Assembly: GCF_003675385.1 (NCBI RefSeq)
Contig: NZ_RCWZ01000002.1
Span: forward strand, 1,364,001-1,428,000
Reading direction: 5' to 3'
Length of the DNA: 64,000 nt
DNA from: Mucilaginibacter kameinonensis
Lineage (GTDB): Bacteria > Bacteroidota > Bacteroidia > Sphingobacteriales > Sphingobacteriaceae
In this document: positions 47,201-55,689 of the stretch, one piece after another
How positions within the stretch are numbered: position 1 is the stretch's first letter
Layout of the letters: every line of letters begins with the position of its first letter
Position numbers and translations under genes: made by a program
Notes under the pieces: generated by a model
Seen by the model: only the letters and a program-made list of their open reading frames with translations
Told to the model about the DNA's origin: nothing
The model's database searches: none

Positions 47201-47669
47201 AAACTTCCTGGTTGATGGTAAGTTTGGTAACAAGGTGTTTTCGGTAATGGAAGTTTACGCCACTCGTTTAGGGTTAATGAAATCTACATTGCCGGGCAGG
47301 GAAAATGGCCTGGTGTTGAATGGTGTTGATCAAACAGGTGCACCTTATACCCGTACGGTGCCGGTAAGCGGCTTAAGGTCATACTATGATAACTATAAAA
47401 CATACTCCGACCTGTTTTTGCACGATGGCAGCTTTGTTAAGCTCCGCCAGGTTATCCTGTCGTACGCTCTTCCAACCAACCTTTTAAACAAAGTTAAAAT
47501 CCAATCGGCCAGTATTTCATTCGTTGCCCGGAACCTTTGGACTATCTACAAAAAGACAGACAACTTCGATCCGGAACAAAGCTTTACAAACAGTAACGCG
47601 CAGGGATTCGAGTCTATCGGTTTGCCGCGTACACGCTCACTTGGTGTAAACCTGGCTGTTAAGTTTTAA
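44229..47669 (+). CDS. SusC-type TonB-dependent receptor with N-terminal STN domain
   Basis: 1146 residues. Signal peptide to about residue 29 (...YGFAQ). The STN domain (residues ~55-125: KVLLKDALDNLKKQFNVQIAYQEG, SQLTLDDNLKQLLSAFQLTYRKI) is followed by the carboxypeptidase-like domain (LTGKVVDAGDGQPVIGASVYLK), then LNEVVVTALGISKQKKSLGYSVTEV, VVIRGNGGLAGDNQPLYVVNG, SVLKGGTAAALYGSRAANGVILITTKKG and the barrel. The ALGISKQKKSLGY variant marks a SusC subgroup that pairs with SusD-like_2 lipoproteins, which is what follows. It transports and senses the fucosylated ligand (inference). Confidence 0.95.
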   Translation: MRKLDSSNFFRCCCFLMVLLGQSVYGFAQMALTSNNRVHAKSFGYTAPQAVESKVLLKDALDNLKKQFNVQIAYQEGLLDNKFVPVNLTTNISQLTLDDNLKQLLSAFQLTYRKINDNQISIFTVKDVNVAVAAVTLTGKVVDAGDGQPVIGASVYLKMDNKVGATTDLSGNFKLIIPDKYAGKPLTLVVAYVGYNQEEVPVTDPASPLQIKLAQNNKALNEVVVTALGISKQKKSLGYSVTEVKGAEFTQARENNVANALTGKVAGVNAAGLSTGPGGSSRVVIRGNGGLAGDNQPLYVVNGMPIDNSVPGGAATVNGITNNVDRGDGIAAINPDDIESISVLKGGTAAALYGSRAANGVILITTKKGRIQKGVGVEFNSTATYDNVAVFPDYQYEYGQGDGGVKPTTLAAAQASGRRSWGAKIDGSTDYVAVDGLAHPYVAQKNNLKNFYQTGSTYTNSLAFVGGNEAFTYRFSAADLNSKGILPGTTYDRKTFNLALNGKLSNKLSIEALAQYNVETGHNRTGAGDALGNPNWTPLEVANTVDVRWLKPGYDAMGNEMVWNDASIASNGYFVINKYKEDDVKNRFIGQGSIIYSPIKDLTFKATISRDFFNYNYTNILPTGTLYTPNGQYAGIKSDVSETNELATVSYRTKIISDLNVGVLGGVNSRKNTTNQLTFSGSQFTIPYFYSFTNLAVSSTTPYNAKIVTNSVFGSADFDYKSLVFLSFTGRKDWFSTLSPKSNSIFYPSIGGSFILSDAVKLPEFFNMAKLRGSWAQVGGGAPDPYVINLTYSNVPSAGQPLQNVTSNNITNSNLKPYTSTTFEGGFELQMLKNRLGLDVTLYDRKTTNDIVNTAISSTSGYNNVILNVGEVSNKGIEVLLNGTPVKTANFTWTTSYNVAYNDNKVVKLAPGLNTIQLATSVGNWGILDNIEGKPFGMLVGTRMQKDAQGNVVFNATTGLPVQTPLQQLGKSVAPLTMGLTNEFRYKRFSLNFLVDGKFGNKVFSVMEVYATRLGLMKSTLPGRENGLVLNGVDQTGAPYTRTVPVSGLRSYYDNYKTYSDLFLHDGSFVKLRQVILSYALPTNLLNKVKIQSASISFVARNLWTIYKKTDNFDPEQSFTNSNAQGFESIGLPRTRSLGVNLAVKF

Positions 47670-47687
47670 TACTTTAAATTGAAAAAG

Positions 47688-49220
47688 ATGAAAAGACATT
47701 TAACCAAATATATTTATTGCTCACTGGTAATGCTTGGCATTATCGGTACACAATCGTGTACCAAAAACTTCGATACGCTTAACGTCAACCCCGATGCTTC
47801 GTCAAAAGCGGTACCACAGTACATTTTTACCAAAGCGCAGTATGATGGTACCGCCCGCATGCTTGACCTCTTGCTGGGAACCATGCAATACACCACCAGT
47901 TTTAACGATGTAGCAGGTTTCGGATCAAAATATGTTTTGAGCCAGAGCCCACAGTCGGCAGCTGCTTTTAGTAATGCTTACCCCAACGAGATCAATGAAT
48001 TAGTTGAAGTATTGAAAGCCGTTGGCACCGATGCATCGCAGGTGAATTTGCAGGCCGAAGCACGGATCTGGAAAGTGTATTGCTTTAGCCGTCTTACTGA
48101 TTTGTACGGCGATATCCCTTATTCACAAGCCGCACAGGGTTATAACCAGGCGGTATATAAACCTGCTTATGATGCCCAAAAAGATATTTATGCCGATTTA
48201 TTGAAGGAGCTTGACCAGGCAGCTCAGAGCCTTGATGCTACTAAAACTACCTTTGGCGCATCCGATTTGATTTATGGCGGTAATACGGTAAAATGGAAAA
48301 AATTTGCTTACTCATTAATGCTCAGGTGTGCCATGCGTATGACTAAGGTTGATATTGCACAAGCACAAACCTGGGCTGCAAAAGCCATAGCCGGCGGCGT
48401 TATTCTTGATGATGCCGATGTGGCCAAAGTAGCATACGTTGGCGCCGGACAGGATATCAACAAAAACCCCTTAGCGCTTGATCTTTACAACAACGATTAT
48501 ATAGCAGGTAACGGCTCTACCAATACCGAAGGTGGTAAATACCAGGATGTGTTTATCAACTATCTGAAAACCAATAAAGACCCTCGTCTGGCAGTGGTAT
48601 CTGTTATATGGAACGGCGGTGTGGCAGATACTACCTCCGCTATCCAGAAAGGCATGTCATCTGGTCTGAACGCTAAGCCTGCTGATTTTGTGACCTATTC
48701 GGAACCAAATCCTAAAACCATATTATTGCTAAATTCTCCAAGATTGGTTTTTACCGCTGCCGAAAGTTATTTCCTTTTATCTGAAGCCGCGGCAAGGGGC
48801 TGGTATACCGCCGCTACTGCCGAATCATTGTACCAGAGTGGTATAGCCGCGTCAATGCGTCAATGGAGTATTATTGCAGGCAGTGCGGGCACAATTACCA
48901 CCGCGCAGATCAATTCGTATATCAACGCGCATCCTTTTAATACAGGTGGTACACTTGATCAGAAAATGGAACAGATCTACACCCAGTTTTGGGTTGGCAT
49001 ATTCCCTGATGCGCAGGAGGTTTTTGCAAGCTACAGGCGTACAGGTTATCCGGCTCTGGTGCCTAATAATTATGTTGGTAATGCTACTGGTGGTAAAATA
49101 TTCAGGAGAATGTTGTACCCGGTTGGTGAGCAAAACCTTAACGCGGCATCATATGCGGCAGCAATCGCGCGCCAGGGTCCCGATGATTTTTTAACCAGGA
49201 TCTGGTGGGATAAACAATAA
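47688..49220 (+). CDS. SusD/RagB-family lipoprotein (SusD-like_2 type)
   Basis: I use ATG 47688 (510 residues), as the alternative TTG at 47679 only adds three residues. Lipobox IIGTQSCTKNFDTLN (Cys about residue 24). FDTLNVNPDASSKAVPQYIFTKAQ and YCFSRLTDLYGDIPYSQAAQG are typical of the SusD-like_2 branch; the C-terminus is RRMLYPVGEQNLN...DDFLTRIWWDKQ. It partners the SusC before it. A terminator-like hairpin separates it from the fucosidase gene. Confidence 0.93.
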   Translation: MKRHLTKYIYCSLVMLGIIGTQSCTKNFDTLNVNPDASSKAVPQYIFTKAQYDGTARMLDLLLGTMQYTTSFNDVAGFGSKYVLSQSPQSAAAFSNAYPNEINELVEVLKAVGTDASQVNLQAEARIWKVYCFSRLTDLYGDIPYSQAAQGYNQAVYKPAYDAQKDIYADLLKELDQAAQSLDATKTTFGASDLIYGGNTVKWKKFAYSLMLRCAMRMTKVDIAQAQTWAAKAIAGGVILDDADVAKVAYVGAGQDINKNPLALDLYNNDYIAGNGSTNTEGGKYQDVFINYLKTNKDPRLAVVSVIWNGGVADTTSAIQKGMSSGLNAKPADFVTYSEPNPKTILLLNSPRLVFTAAESYFLLSEAAARGWYTAATAESLYQSGIAASMRQWSIIAGSAGTITTAQINSYINAHPFNTGGTLDQKMEQIYTQFWVGIFPDAQEVFASYRRTGYPALVPNNYVGNATGGKIFRRMLYPVGEQNLNAASYAAAIARQGPDDFLTRIWWDKQ

Positions 49221-49250
49221 TGTTGAAGTTTGATTAGTTGATGTTGTTTT

Positions 49251-49282
49251 AGGGAGAGCGTGGGGTTCTCCCTGATTTTTTT
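49251..49282 (+). terminator. Hairpin terminator between susD and the fucosidase gene
   Basis: AGGGAGA, a 9-base loop, TCTCCCT, then GA and seven Ts, 30 bases after susD and 12 bases before the GH29 start. It looks able to terminate, so fucosidase expression would depend on read-through. Confidence 0.75.
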
Positions 49283-49294
49283 AAACCATGTTTA

Positions 49295-50923
49295 ATGTAT
49301 AAGAAATACTTTTTTTTCCTGCTGCTGTTTTGCGGTATTCAAAGCGCATCGGCACAAAATGATTTGGTTAAAGATGATAACGCGAGTAATTATAACCTGA
49401 ATAAACCCGAACGTGAACTGTGGCTCAAAAACACGGGTTTAGGTTTGTTTATCCATTTTAGTATGGATAGCCAGTTAGGGGTGGTGATCAGTCACTCGCT
49501 GGTTGGTGCAAGTGATGATTACGTTAACCGGTATTTTAATGATTTGCCTAAAACTTTTGATCCCTCAAAGTTTGATCCGCACCAGATAGCAACCCTGGCT
49601 AAACTGGCCGGGATGAAGTACATCGTTTTTACCACTAAGCATCACTCAGGTTTTTGTATGTGGGATACCAAAACAACAGATTTTAGTATAACTCATACAC
49701 CGTATAAAAAAGACCTTTTAAAGGAGTTCGTTGATGCTACACGCGAAGCGGGCCTACAGGTTGGATTCTATTTTTCGCCGGAGGATTTTAACTTTCTTCG
49801 AGATCATCATATTACCATCAGCCGTACAGATGTTAAGATGGACGCGGAAACCCGCCGTGAATATGACGACTATACCCGGAAACAATGCGAGGAGTTGATG
49901 ACTAACTACGGTAAAATAGATGTACTTTTTATAGATGGCGATCCTAAAGAAGTAGTTAAACAAACCTGCTGGAAATTACAGCCGGATTTGCTGATAACCC
50001 GTGGAGCTATTAAAACTCCAGAGCAGATCATGCCGGGAGCCATGATCAATGAGCCATGGCTGTCATGCATTACCATGGGTACTGCCTGGGGATATCAGCC
50101 AACTAATGAAAGGTATAAATCGGGTAGCCAATTGATAGGTTTGTTGATAGAAGCAAGGGCAAAGGGTGGTTCGCTTTTGTTGAACGTAGGCCCTAAGCCC
50201 GATGGTGCGTTACCCATTGAGCAGGAAGAACGGTTGCGCGAAATGTCGGCATGGTATTTTGTTAACCGCGAGTGTATTGACAGTGTACGAAGCTGGGTAA
50301 TAAGTAAAGAAGGCGACGTTTGGTTCACCGCTAAAAATGGCCATACGCTTTACGCTATCGTCACCAATGCTGCCGATTGGAAGGAGGGGACCCGGAAAAC
50401 TTTCCTGATCCGCTCTGCCATCGCCACTGATAAAACTCAGGTGAGTGTATTGGGACAAAATAGTAAAGTAATTGAATATAAAACGGATGATGTAAGTTGC
50501 AGATACAAACAAACCGATAAGGGGCTTGAAGTTTCGGTTGTTAAGGCCCAACGCATTTATGACGATCATCGCTGGCCTAACCCGGTGGTTATTAAATTAG
50601 AAAATGTTAATCCGGTTTTTAATGAAGCTGCCATAGTTGAAACCGGCGCAAGTTTAAAAGTGAAAGCCGGAGCCGTCTTAAAAGGCAAAGTGTTGAATTA
50701 TAAAAACATCTCGGCAAAAAAGGCCCGGTTTGATTATCGCCCTTATCATGGGCAGGTTGAAACACTGTATGCAGGTAAATGGACTCCGGGCGCCTGGGTA
50801 AATATAAATGCCGATGGCACTTTTGCAGCAACACTCCCTTTAAAAGCCGATTATGAATACAAAGCGGTAGTTGAGCAGGCTAATGTTGAAATTGAAGGGG
50901 AAAATAAACTATTTAAGCCATAA
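49295..50923 (+). CDS. GH29 alpha-L-fucosidase (secreted)
   Basis: 542 residues with a signal peptide (LLLFCGIQSASAQ). The GH29 barrel is evident: WLKNTGLGLFIHFSMDSQLG, AKLAGMKYIVFTTKHHSGFCMWDTKTTDFSI, KDLLKEFVDATREAGLQVGFYFSPEDF, and the catalytic-nucleophile segment MTNYGKIDVLFIDGDPKE (Asp near residue 213). RAKGGSLLLNVGPKPDGALP is the usual end of the catalytic domain, followed by a beta-sandwich. It releases terminal alpha-L-fucose from glycans. The acid/base residue cannot be assigned without a structure. Confidence 0.92.
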   Translation: MYKKYFFFLLLFCGIQSASAQNDLVKDDNASNYNLNKPERELWLKNTGLGLFIHFSMDSQLGVVISHSLVGASDDYVNRYFNDLPKTFDPSKFDPHQIATLAKLAGMKYIVFTTKHHSGFCMWDTKTTDFSITHTPYKKDLLKEFVDATREAGLQVGFYFSPEDFNFLRDHHITISRTDVKMDAETRREYDDYTRKQCEELMTNYGKIDVLFIDGDPKEVVKQTCWKLQPDLLITRGAIKTPEQIMPGAMINEPWLSCITMGTAWGYQPTNERYKSGSQLIGLLIEARAKGGSLLLNVGPKPDGALPIEQEERLREMSAWYFVNRECIDSVRSWVISKEGDVWFTAKNGHTLYAIVTNAADWKEGTRKTFLIRSAIATDKTQVSVLGQNSKVIEYKTDDVSCRYKQTDKGLEVSVVKAQRIYDDHRWPNPVVIKLENVNPVFNEAAIVETGASLKVKAGAVLKGKVLNYKNISAKKARFDYRPYHGQVETLYAGKWTPGAWVNINADGTFAATLPLKADYEYKAVVEQANVEIEGENKLFKP

Positions 50924-51093
50924 TATTTATATAAGAAGGGGGTTACACATTTTTTCGACTAAATATATTTAATTGTCTGATTGTTAGTTATTTTTAAAAA
51001 ATGTTAACCCCGAATTGTGTTAACCCTGTTACCCCCCTTTTGTTGGTGGATTCAATCCAGATTTATATATCGGTTAAGTATCTGAATAAAACT

Positions 51094-51125
51094 AAAAGAG
51101 GCTGTGTGATACAGCCTCTTTTTTT
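51094..51125. terminator. Bidirectional terminator between the fucosidase and the ABC operon
   Basis: AAAAGAGGCTGT, 5-base loop, ACAGCCTCTT and a T run in the plus direction; the A tract gives a T run in the other. It ends the fucosidase unit and overlaps the stop end of the convergent permease-M1 gene. Confidence 0.85.
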
Positions 51126-54100
51126 AAAGGTCTTTAATGTTGTCGTTAGGGTTTCTGTCAATTAGTTTACTGAATGGGTCAACGCCTACCGAAGCTGGCT
51201 GGCCTTTAACCACAATGCTGAATTGTTGTTGACCGTGTTTCAGTTTATACTTTTTGAGATATAAGGTGTTGCTTACCATTCGGTTATTTGCACCCTTAAC
51301 CTGCTTGCCAAAGATGCCGATATCAATATAATCGTTCATGTTTACTGCCGGGATATCAATGTTTTTGACGTCCTTCCATACCTTTTCAATGTTTAGTTTG
51401 AAGGTAACCCTGTATTCGTTTTTATTACCGGTGGGTTTACTGCTTACTTCGGTTACCCCATTATCATACAGCGTGATCTTTTGCCAGGTATCTGTAAGGT
51501 AATATTGCAGCGAATCGGGTACATGTTTTTGAAGACATTGGTAAAGATTGTTGGCCCCGGCAAATGGGCCATCTGTTTTAAACGCATAGTTCTTTTTAAA
51601 CTCGCGCAGCGCCACGTTCAGACTGTCTTCGCCAATCAGGTCGCGCAGGCCATATAAGGCAACGCTTGCTTTGCCTCCCCATAAAAACCATTGATTGGCT
51701 TTTATTAAAGGATGCTCGTTTTCATTAAGGTGCCTCCTGATGAACAGATAATACCATAACTGATCAAGCACGGTGTAACGCATGTTACCCTTGCCATATT
51801 TATGCTCGGCCATCACCAGTTGATCATAGTTTGATAACCCTTCTGGTATTACCAGGCTACCTATAGTACTGTTTGGGGCAACCTGAAAACGCCACCACTG
51901 TTGTGATAATAATCTTGTAGTATTGGCATAGCAATAATCAAAACTGTTAGGATCCCTGAAATCAGCATTCCATCCAAAGTATTCGGCGTAAGTATTCAGC
52001 GTTGTCATAGAGGCATCCCGCGGGCCGTAAACAGATGTTTCCACCAGCCGGATATCGTTAAACGGATAATCGCCATAAATTTTGCTATAATAAGTTAAAC
52101 CATCTTTATACGCGGCGATGTACCTGTCGATATTAGTGTTATGTTCAGGATGATAGTAAATCTCGATATTTACTTTGTGATCCAACTGAACGGTTGCTTT
52201 ATTTACGGCCAGTTTTTCGGATATGATACCCATTGGCATATACATGCCTGGTTTATCCTGCACGTAGTGAAAATAGTTACGACCGTTCTGTTGCCAGTTT
52301 TTTACAAGCCTACCGGGAGCAATAGCTGTTTGATCGGCCAGAGTACCTATGGTAATATCGAGCTTGAGCAGGTCGGCTGCCCTGCCGGCTTTTAAGGTGT
52401 TGATACCAACAGGATTATTTTGCTGAATTTCTTCTTCCTTTTTTTCGGGTAACCCAGCTTTTTTGCGTTCATAAGGACTGCTTAACTCGTCATCTTCATC
52501 ATAGCCCAGGCCAGGCAATCCTCCGTTAAAAAATGTGCCGTTGTTAACGAGGGCCGCGGCATACATGCCGTTGGTAAATCCTTTGGGTACTATTTCTGAA
52601 TTAATTTCAAGTGTTAATGAATCGCCAGGCATCAATGGTTTCGTAAACTGATATAAGCGAAAATCGGCGGTATCAACCTTCGGCCTGAACCAGTTGAAAA
52701 ACCCACGGGGATAAAGCAGAGGATTTGTAAAAGGGACTGATACTCCACCGCTTTTAATCGAATAAGCGGTAAGGTCATCACCATCCAGCAGCATTTGCGA
52801 TATGGCAACTTTGTTTTTATTGGTGATTGTAACCCATGCATGCGAAGATACCTGCTGTTTATCAGGATAAAGCTCTACCTCCATTTTTATGTTGGTTACT
52901 TTAGGAAGAGGCAGGCGCTCATATTTTTTCAGCGTTTTTTCATACAACACGGCCCTGTCAGTGTTTTCGCTTTTGATGAGGTAGCTGTTTAAAAAGCTGA
53001 CGTTGTAATAGTTCCATGCACCAACAGCTATAAATGCTATGGCTACTAACGTGGTGATCAAAGCCGTGCTTTTATTAAAACGCTGCGGAAATAAGCGTAG
53101 CCGTTCTTTAAAAGATGAGGTTACGCCACGATAATAAAACAATGCCGAAACAATGATGAGCAATCCGGCAAATAGTAACCAATACAGGTTAAACCAATTA
53201 ACGGGCGTTGCCATATGGCCCATGCCTGTCATGTCAGATATACCTGAAGATGGCGTATATGAATACAGCAACAAGTTATAATCAAAAATGCCTGTTTTGC
53301 GCAAAAAGAAAACTATCACCCATAAAAAAACGCCTATACCATGTGCCGCGAATTTGTTATGTATGATAACGTGCATTACATAGCAAAAAACAACCATCTC
53401 CAGCAGCGAAGGCAGTAGTATGTAACCGATATAGATGAAATAGGCAGGCAAATTGAAGGTATAATAGCCTTTTAATAATTGAACAATAATGCCGGTTATG
53501 ATTGGTATAAAAGATAGCCCGGTGCCAATAAGCAATAAGGTGATAAGCTTTGAGCCATTCAGTACCCAGTTTGGGGGCGGGAGCGAGTCATTGATAAATG
53601 CATAGCGGGTAGCCCTGTCGCGGTGCAGGGTTTCGCCGGTATAAAACATGATGATAAAGAAAATGAAAAAGGGAAAGGCATCATTAAAAATTGCCAGGAG
53701 GGTAACCGTACGTGGAAAATCGGGTACGCCATACATGTTATTGCCAAGCCAGAGTACAAAACCAAGAAACAAAGTGCCGCTCAGCAATATGATCCAGAAA
53801 TAGTTATCGCGGATAATGTTCAATAGTTCAACCTTTATCAGGTTACGCAAAGTGATCCTGTTGTATTTGCCGGTAAAGCTAACTGCAGGTTTGATAGTAA
53901 TGGCGGTCTTGGGTTTAACACCCACTTCGTCAATAGCCGCTTTATCGCGCCGGCCGCTAAAGAAACGCTCAAAACTGAACCGGAAATAGGTGAAAAGTAC
54001 AACAACTATCCCTATACCTCCCCACAATATACGGTTGAGCATAAACGTACCGGTTACCGGAAATAAGGTGGTGTTTTGTTCAAGAGCGCTTGAATTGTTT

Positions 54101-54762
54101 GTTTGCATCCTGATGCCGTTAAGCCCAAAGGGATCGCTGAGGTTGATAACTGTTGGATTGTTAACGTGGTTAAGGAAAAATAGCGCGATAAAGTAAAACA
54201 AGAACAGTAGGATGCCGCCAAAATAAATCACTTTTACGTTGCGGGTGAGCGCCACAAGGCCAAAAAACAACGAAGAAGTGAATAAAACATTAGGCAACCC
54301 GATAGTAAAAAACGGGTGCAGGTAATAAATGAGGTTATTGGGGCCGTATTGTTTGGCATCTGTCCACCCCATAGCAGGCCCAAGCTTGGTGCCAATAAAT
54401 GCGCCTATAATAACTGCCGTTGCTATGCCGATCATGAAAACAAATGAACCCAGGTAACGGCCCCAGAAATAACCGGTTTTTGTGATAGGGTAGGTTAAGT
54501 AATAATCTTTTGTGTTATACTCAATATCGCGGTATAGCGCGGTCCCCATGATGGAGGAACTTACGAGCGTGATCATCATGGTGATGCCGGAGCACCATAA
54601 GGCAAGCACATAAGGTGCGTTAATGTGCTCTTTTTCGCCCAAAGGTAATGAGCCTGTTGAAAATGTAAACACCGTAAATATGAGTGCTGCCAAAAAATAC
54701 AGGTAAACGGCTGGCCTGCGGACCCGATTCTGGATCTCGAACAGAAATATTTTAAGAAACAT
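51124..54762 (-). CDS. ABC-2 permease fused to a degenerate M1 aminopeptidase domain
   Basis: 1212 residues. The first ~600 carry two blocks of six membrane helices (e.g. YLYFLAALIFTVFTFS; YFWIILLSGTLFLGFVLWLG), as in ABC-2 permeases. Residues ~620-1180 follow the M1 layout: bowl-shaped N-domain (PKVTNIKMEVELYPDKQQVSSHAWVTI) and thermolysin-like domain (FNDIRLVETSVYGPRDASMTTLNTYAEYFGW). Where M1 enzymes have HEXXHQWW this has RLLSQQWW, so both zinc histidines and the glutamate are lost; the later NEGxxxY motif survives as PEGLSNY. It should not hydrolyse peptides. It is the last gene of the operon, after its ATPase. Confidence 0.85.
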   Translation of the reverse strand: MFLKIFLFEIQNRVRRPAVYLYFLAALIFTVFTFSTGSLPLGEKEHINAPYVLALWCSGITMMITLVSSSIMGTALYRDIEYNTKDYYLTYPITKTGYFWGRYLGSFVFMIGIATAVIIGAFIGTKLGPAMGWTDAKQYGPNNLIYYLHPFFTIGLPNVLFTSSLFFGLVALTRNVKVIYFGGILLFLFYFIALFFLNHVNNPTVINLSDPFGLNGIRMQTNNSSALEQNTTLFPVTGTFMLNRILWGGIGIVVVLFTYFRFSFERFFSGRRDKAAIDEVGVKPKTAITIKPAVSFTGKYNRITLRNLIKVELLNIIRDNYFWIILLSGTLFLGFVLWLGNNMYGVPDFPRTVTLLAIFNDAFPFFIFFIIMFYTGETLHRDRATRYAFINDSLPPPNWVLNGSKLITLLLIGTGLSFIPIITGIIVQLLKGYYTFNLPAYFIYIGYILLPSLLEMVVFCYVMHVIIHNKFAAHGIGVFLWVIVFFLRKTGIFDYNLLLYSYTPSSGISDMTGMGHMATPVNWFNLYWLLFAGLLIIVSALFYYRGVTSSFKERLRLFPQRFNKSTALITTLVAIAFIAVGAWNYYNVSFLNSYLIKSENTDRAVLYEKTLKKYERLPLPKVTNIKMEVELYPDKQQVSSHAWVTITNKNKVAISQMLLDGDDLTAYSIKSGGVSVPFTNPLLYPRGFFNWFRPKVDTADFRLYQFTKPLMPGDSLTLEINSEIVPKGFTNGMYAAALVNNGTFFNGGLPGLGYDEDDELSSPYERKKAGLPEKKEEEIQQNNPVGINTLKAGRAADLLKLDITIGTLADQTAIAPGRLVKNWQQNGRNYFHYVQDKPGMYMPMGIISEKLAVNKATVQLDHKVNIEIYYHPEHNTNIDRYIAAYKDGLTYYSKIYGDYPFNDIRLVETSVYGPRDASMTTLNTYAEYFGWNADFRDPNSFDYCYANTTRLLSQQWWRFQVAPNSTIGSLVIPEGLSNYDQLVMAEHKYGKGNMRYTVLDQLWYYLFIRRHLNENEHPLIKANQWFLWGGKASVALYGLRDLIGEDSLNVALREFKKNYAFKTDGPFAGANNLYQCLQKHVPDSLQYYLTDTWQKITLYDNGVTEVSSKPTGNKNEYRVTFKLNIEKVWKDVKNIDIPAVNMNDYIDIGIFGKQVKGANNRMVSNTLYLKKYKLKHGQQQFSIVVKGQPASVGVDPFSKLIDRNPNDNIKDL

Positions 54763-54784
54763 AAACTATTGGTTTATAGTGGTT

Positions 54785-55672
54785 TTAAATGGTGTCTACA
54801 TCTATTCGTGTAGCGATGTTGCTGAAGTATACATCTTCCAGGTTGGGGGTGCTGCTGATAAAACCGTTGTCGGGTTCGGCTTCGCTGATAACGCGGATGT
54901 GAAGTTTGCCGGTTTTAAGCTGCGTTGATATCACCTGGTAATCATCTTTATAAAAGCCCAGTTCGGATTGTGTGATCACCTTACTGTAGATTTTTCCGTT
55001 TAGCTCATTTACTGCGGTTTCCGGGTCGCCGGCATATAGCACCTCGCCTTGGCAAATAATAGCGAAATTGGCGCAGAGTGTGCTTACATCCTCAACAATA
55101 TGGGTGGAGAGGATCACAATGGTGTTTTCACCTAAACGACTTAGCAGGTTGTAAAACCGATTTCGCTCAGCAGGGTCAAGGCCTGCGGTTGGTTCGTCAA
55201 CAATAATGAGTTTGGGGTTGCCAATTAATGCCTGTGCTATCCCAAAACGCTGTTTCATACCGCCGGAGTAGGTGCCGAGGTGTTTTTTTCGGTCTTTATA
55301 AAGGTTCACGCTTTCTAACAGTTGTAGTACCAGGTCTTTGCGCTCGGCATTATTGCCAACGCCCTTCAACTGTGCAATATGGTCAAGCATGCGTTCGGCC
55401 GATATTTTGGGGTACACACCAAACTCCTGGGGCAGGTACCCAAGCAGCTGACGAACTTCGGTTTTGTTTTTCAATACATCCAGGTCATCTAAAAAAATGC
55501 TGCCTTTATCAGCTTCCTGCAGGGTAGCTATGGTGCGCATTAGTGATGATTTTCCGGCGCCATTTGGGCCAAGCAAGCCAAACATCCCATTACTAAGGGT
55601 AAGCGAAACATCTTTTAAAGCATGTACGCCGTTGGCATATGTTTTAGATAGCGAGTTGATTACTAATTTCAT
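54785..55672 (-). CDS. ABC transporter ATP-binding subunit
   Basis: 295 residues. Walker A GLLGPNGAGKSSLMRTI (residue ~34), Q-loop LGYLPQEFGVYP, signature YSGGMKQRFGIAQAL (~135), Walker B LIIVDEPTAGLDP, switch H in VILSTHIVEDV. The C-terminal ~80 residues form an extra regulatory part. It lies 22 bases before the permease-M1 gene and is its obvious partner. Confidence 0.95.
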   Translation of the reverse strand: MKLVINSLSKTYANGVHALKDVSLTLSNGMFGLLGPNGAGKSSLMRTIATLQEADKGSIFLDDLDVLKNKTEVRQLLGYLPQEFGVYPKISAERMLDHIAQLKGVGNNAERKDLVLQLLESVNLYKDRKKHLGTYSGGMKQRFGIAQALIGNPKLIIVDEPTAGLDPAERNRFYNLLSRLGENTIVILSTHIVEDVSTLCANFAIICQGEVLYAGDPETAVNELNGKIYSKVITQSELGFYKDDYQVISTQLKTGKLHIRVISEAEPDNGFISSTPNLEDVYFSNIATRIDVDTI

Positions 55673-55689
55673 GATTTGCTAAGTTTTGG

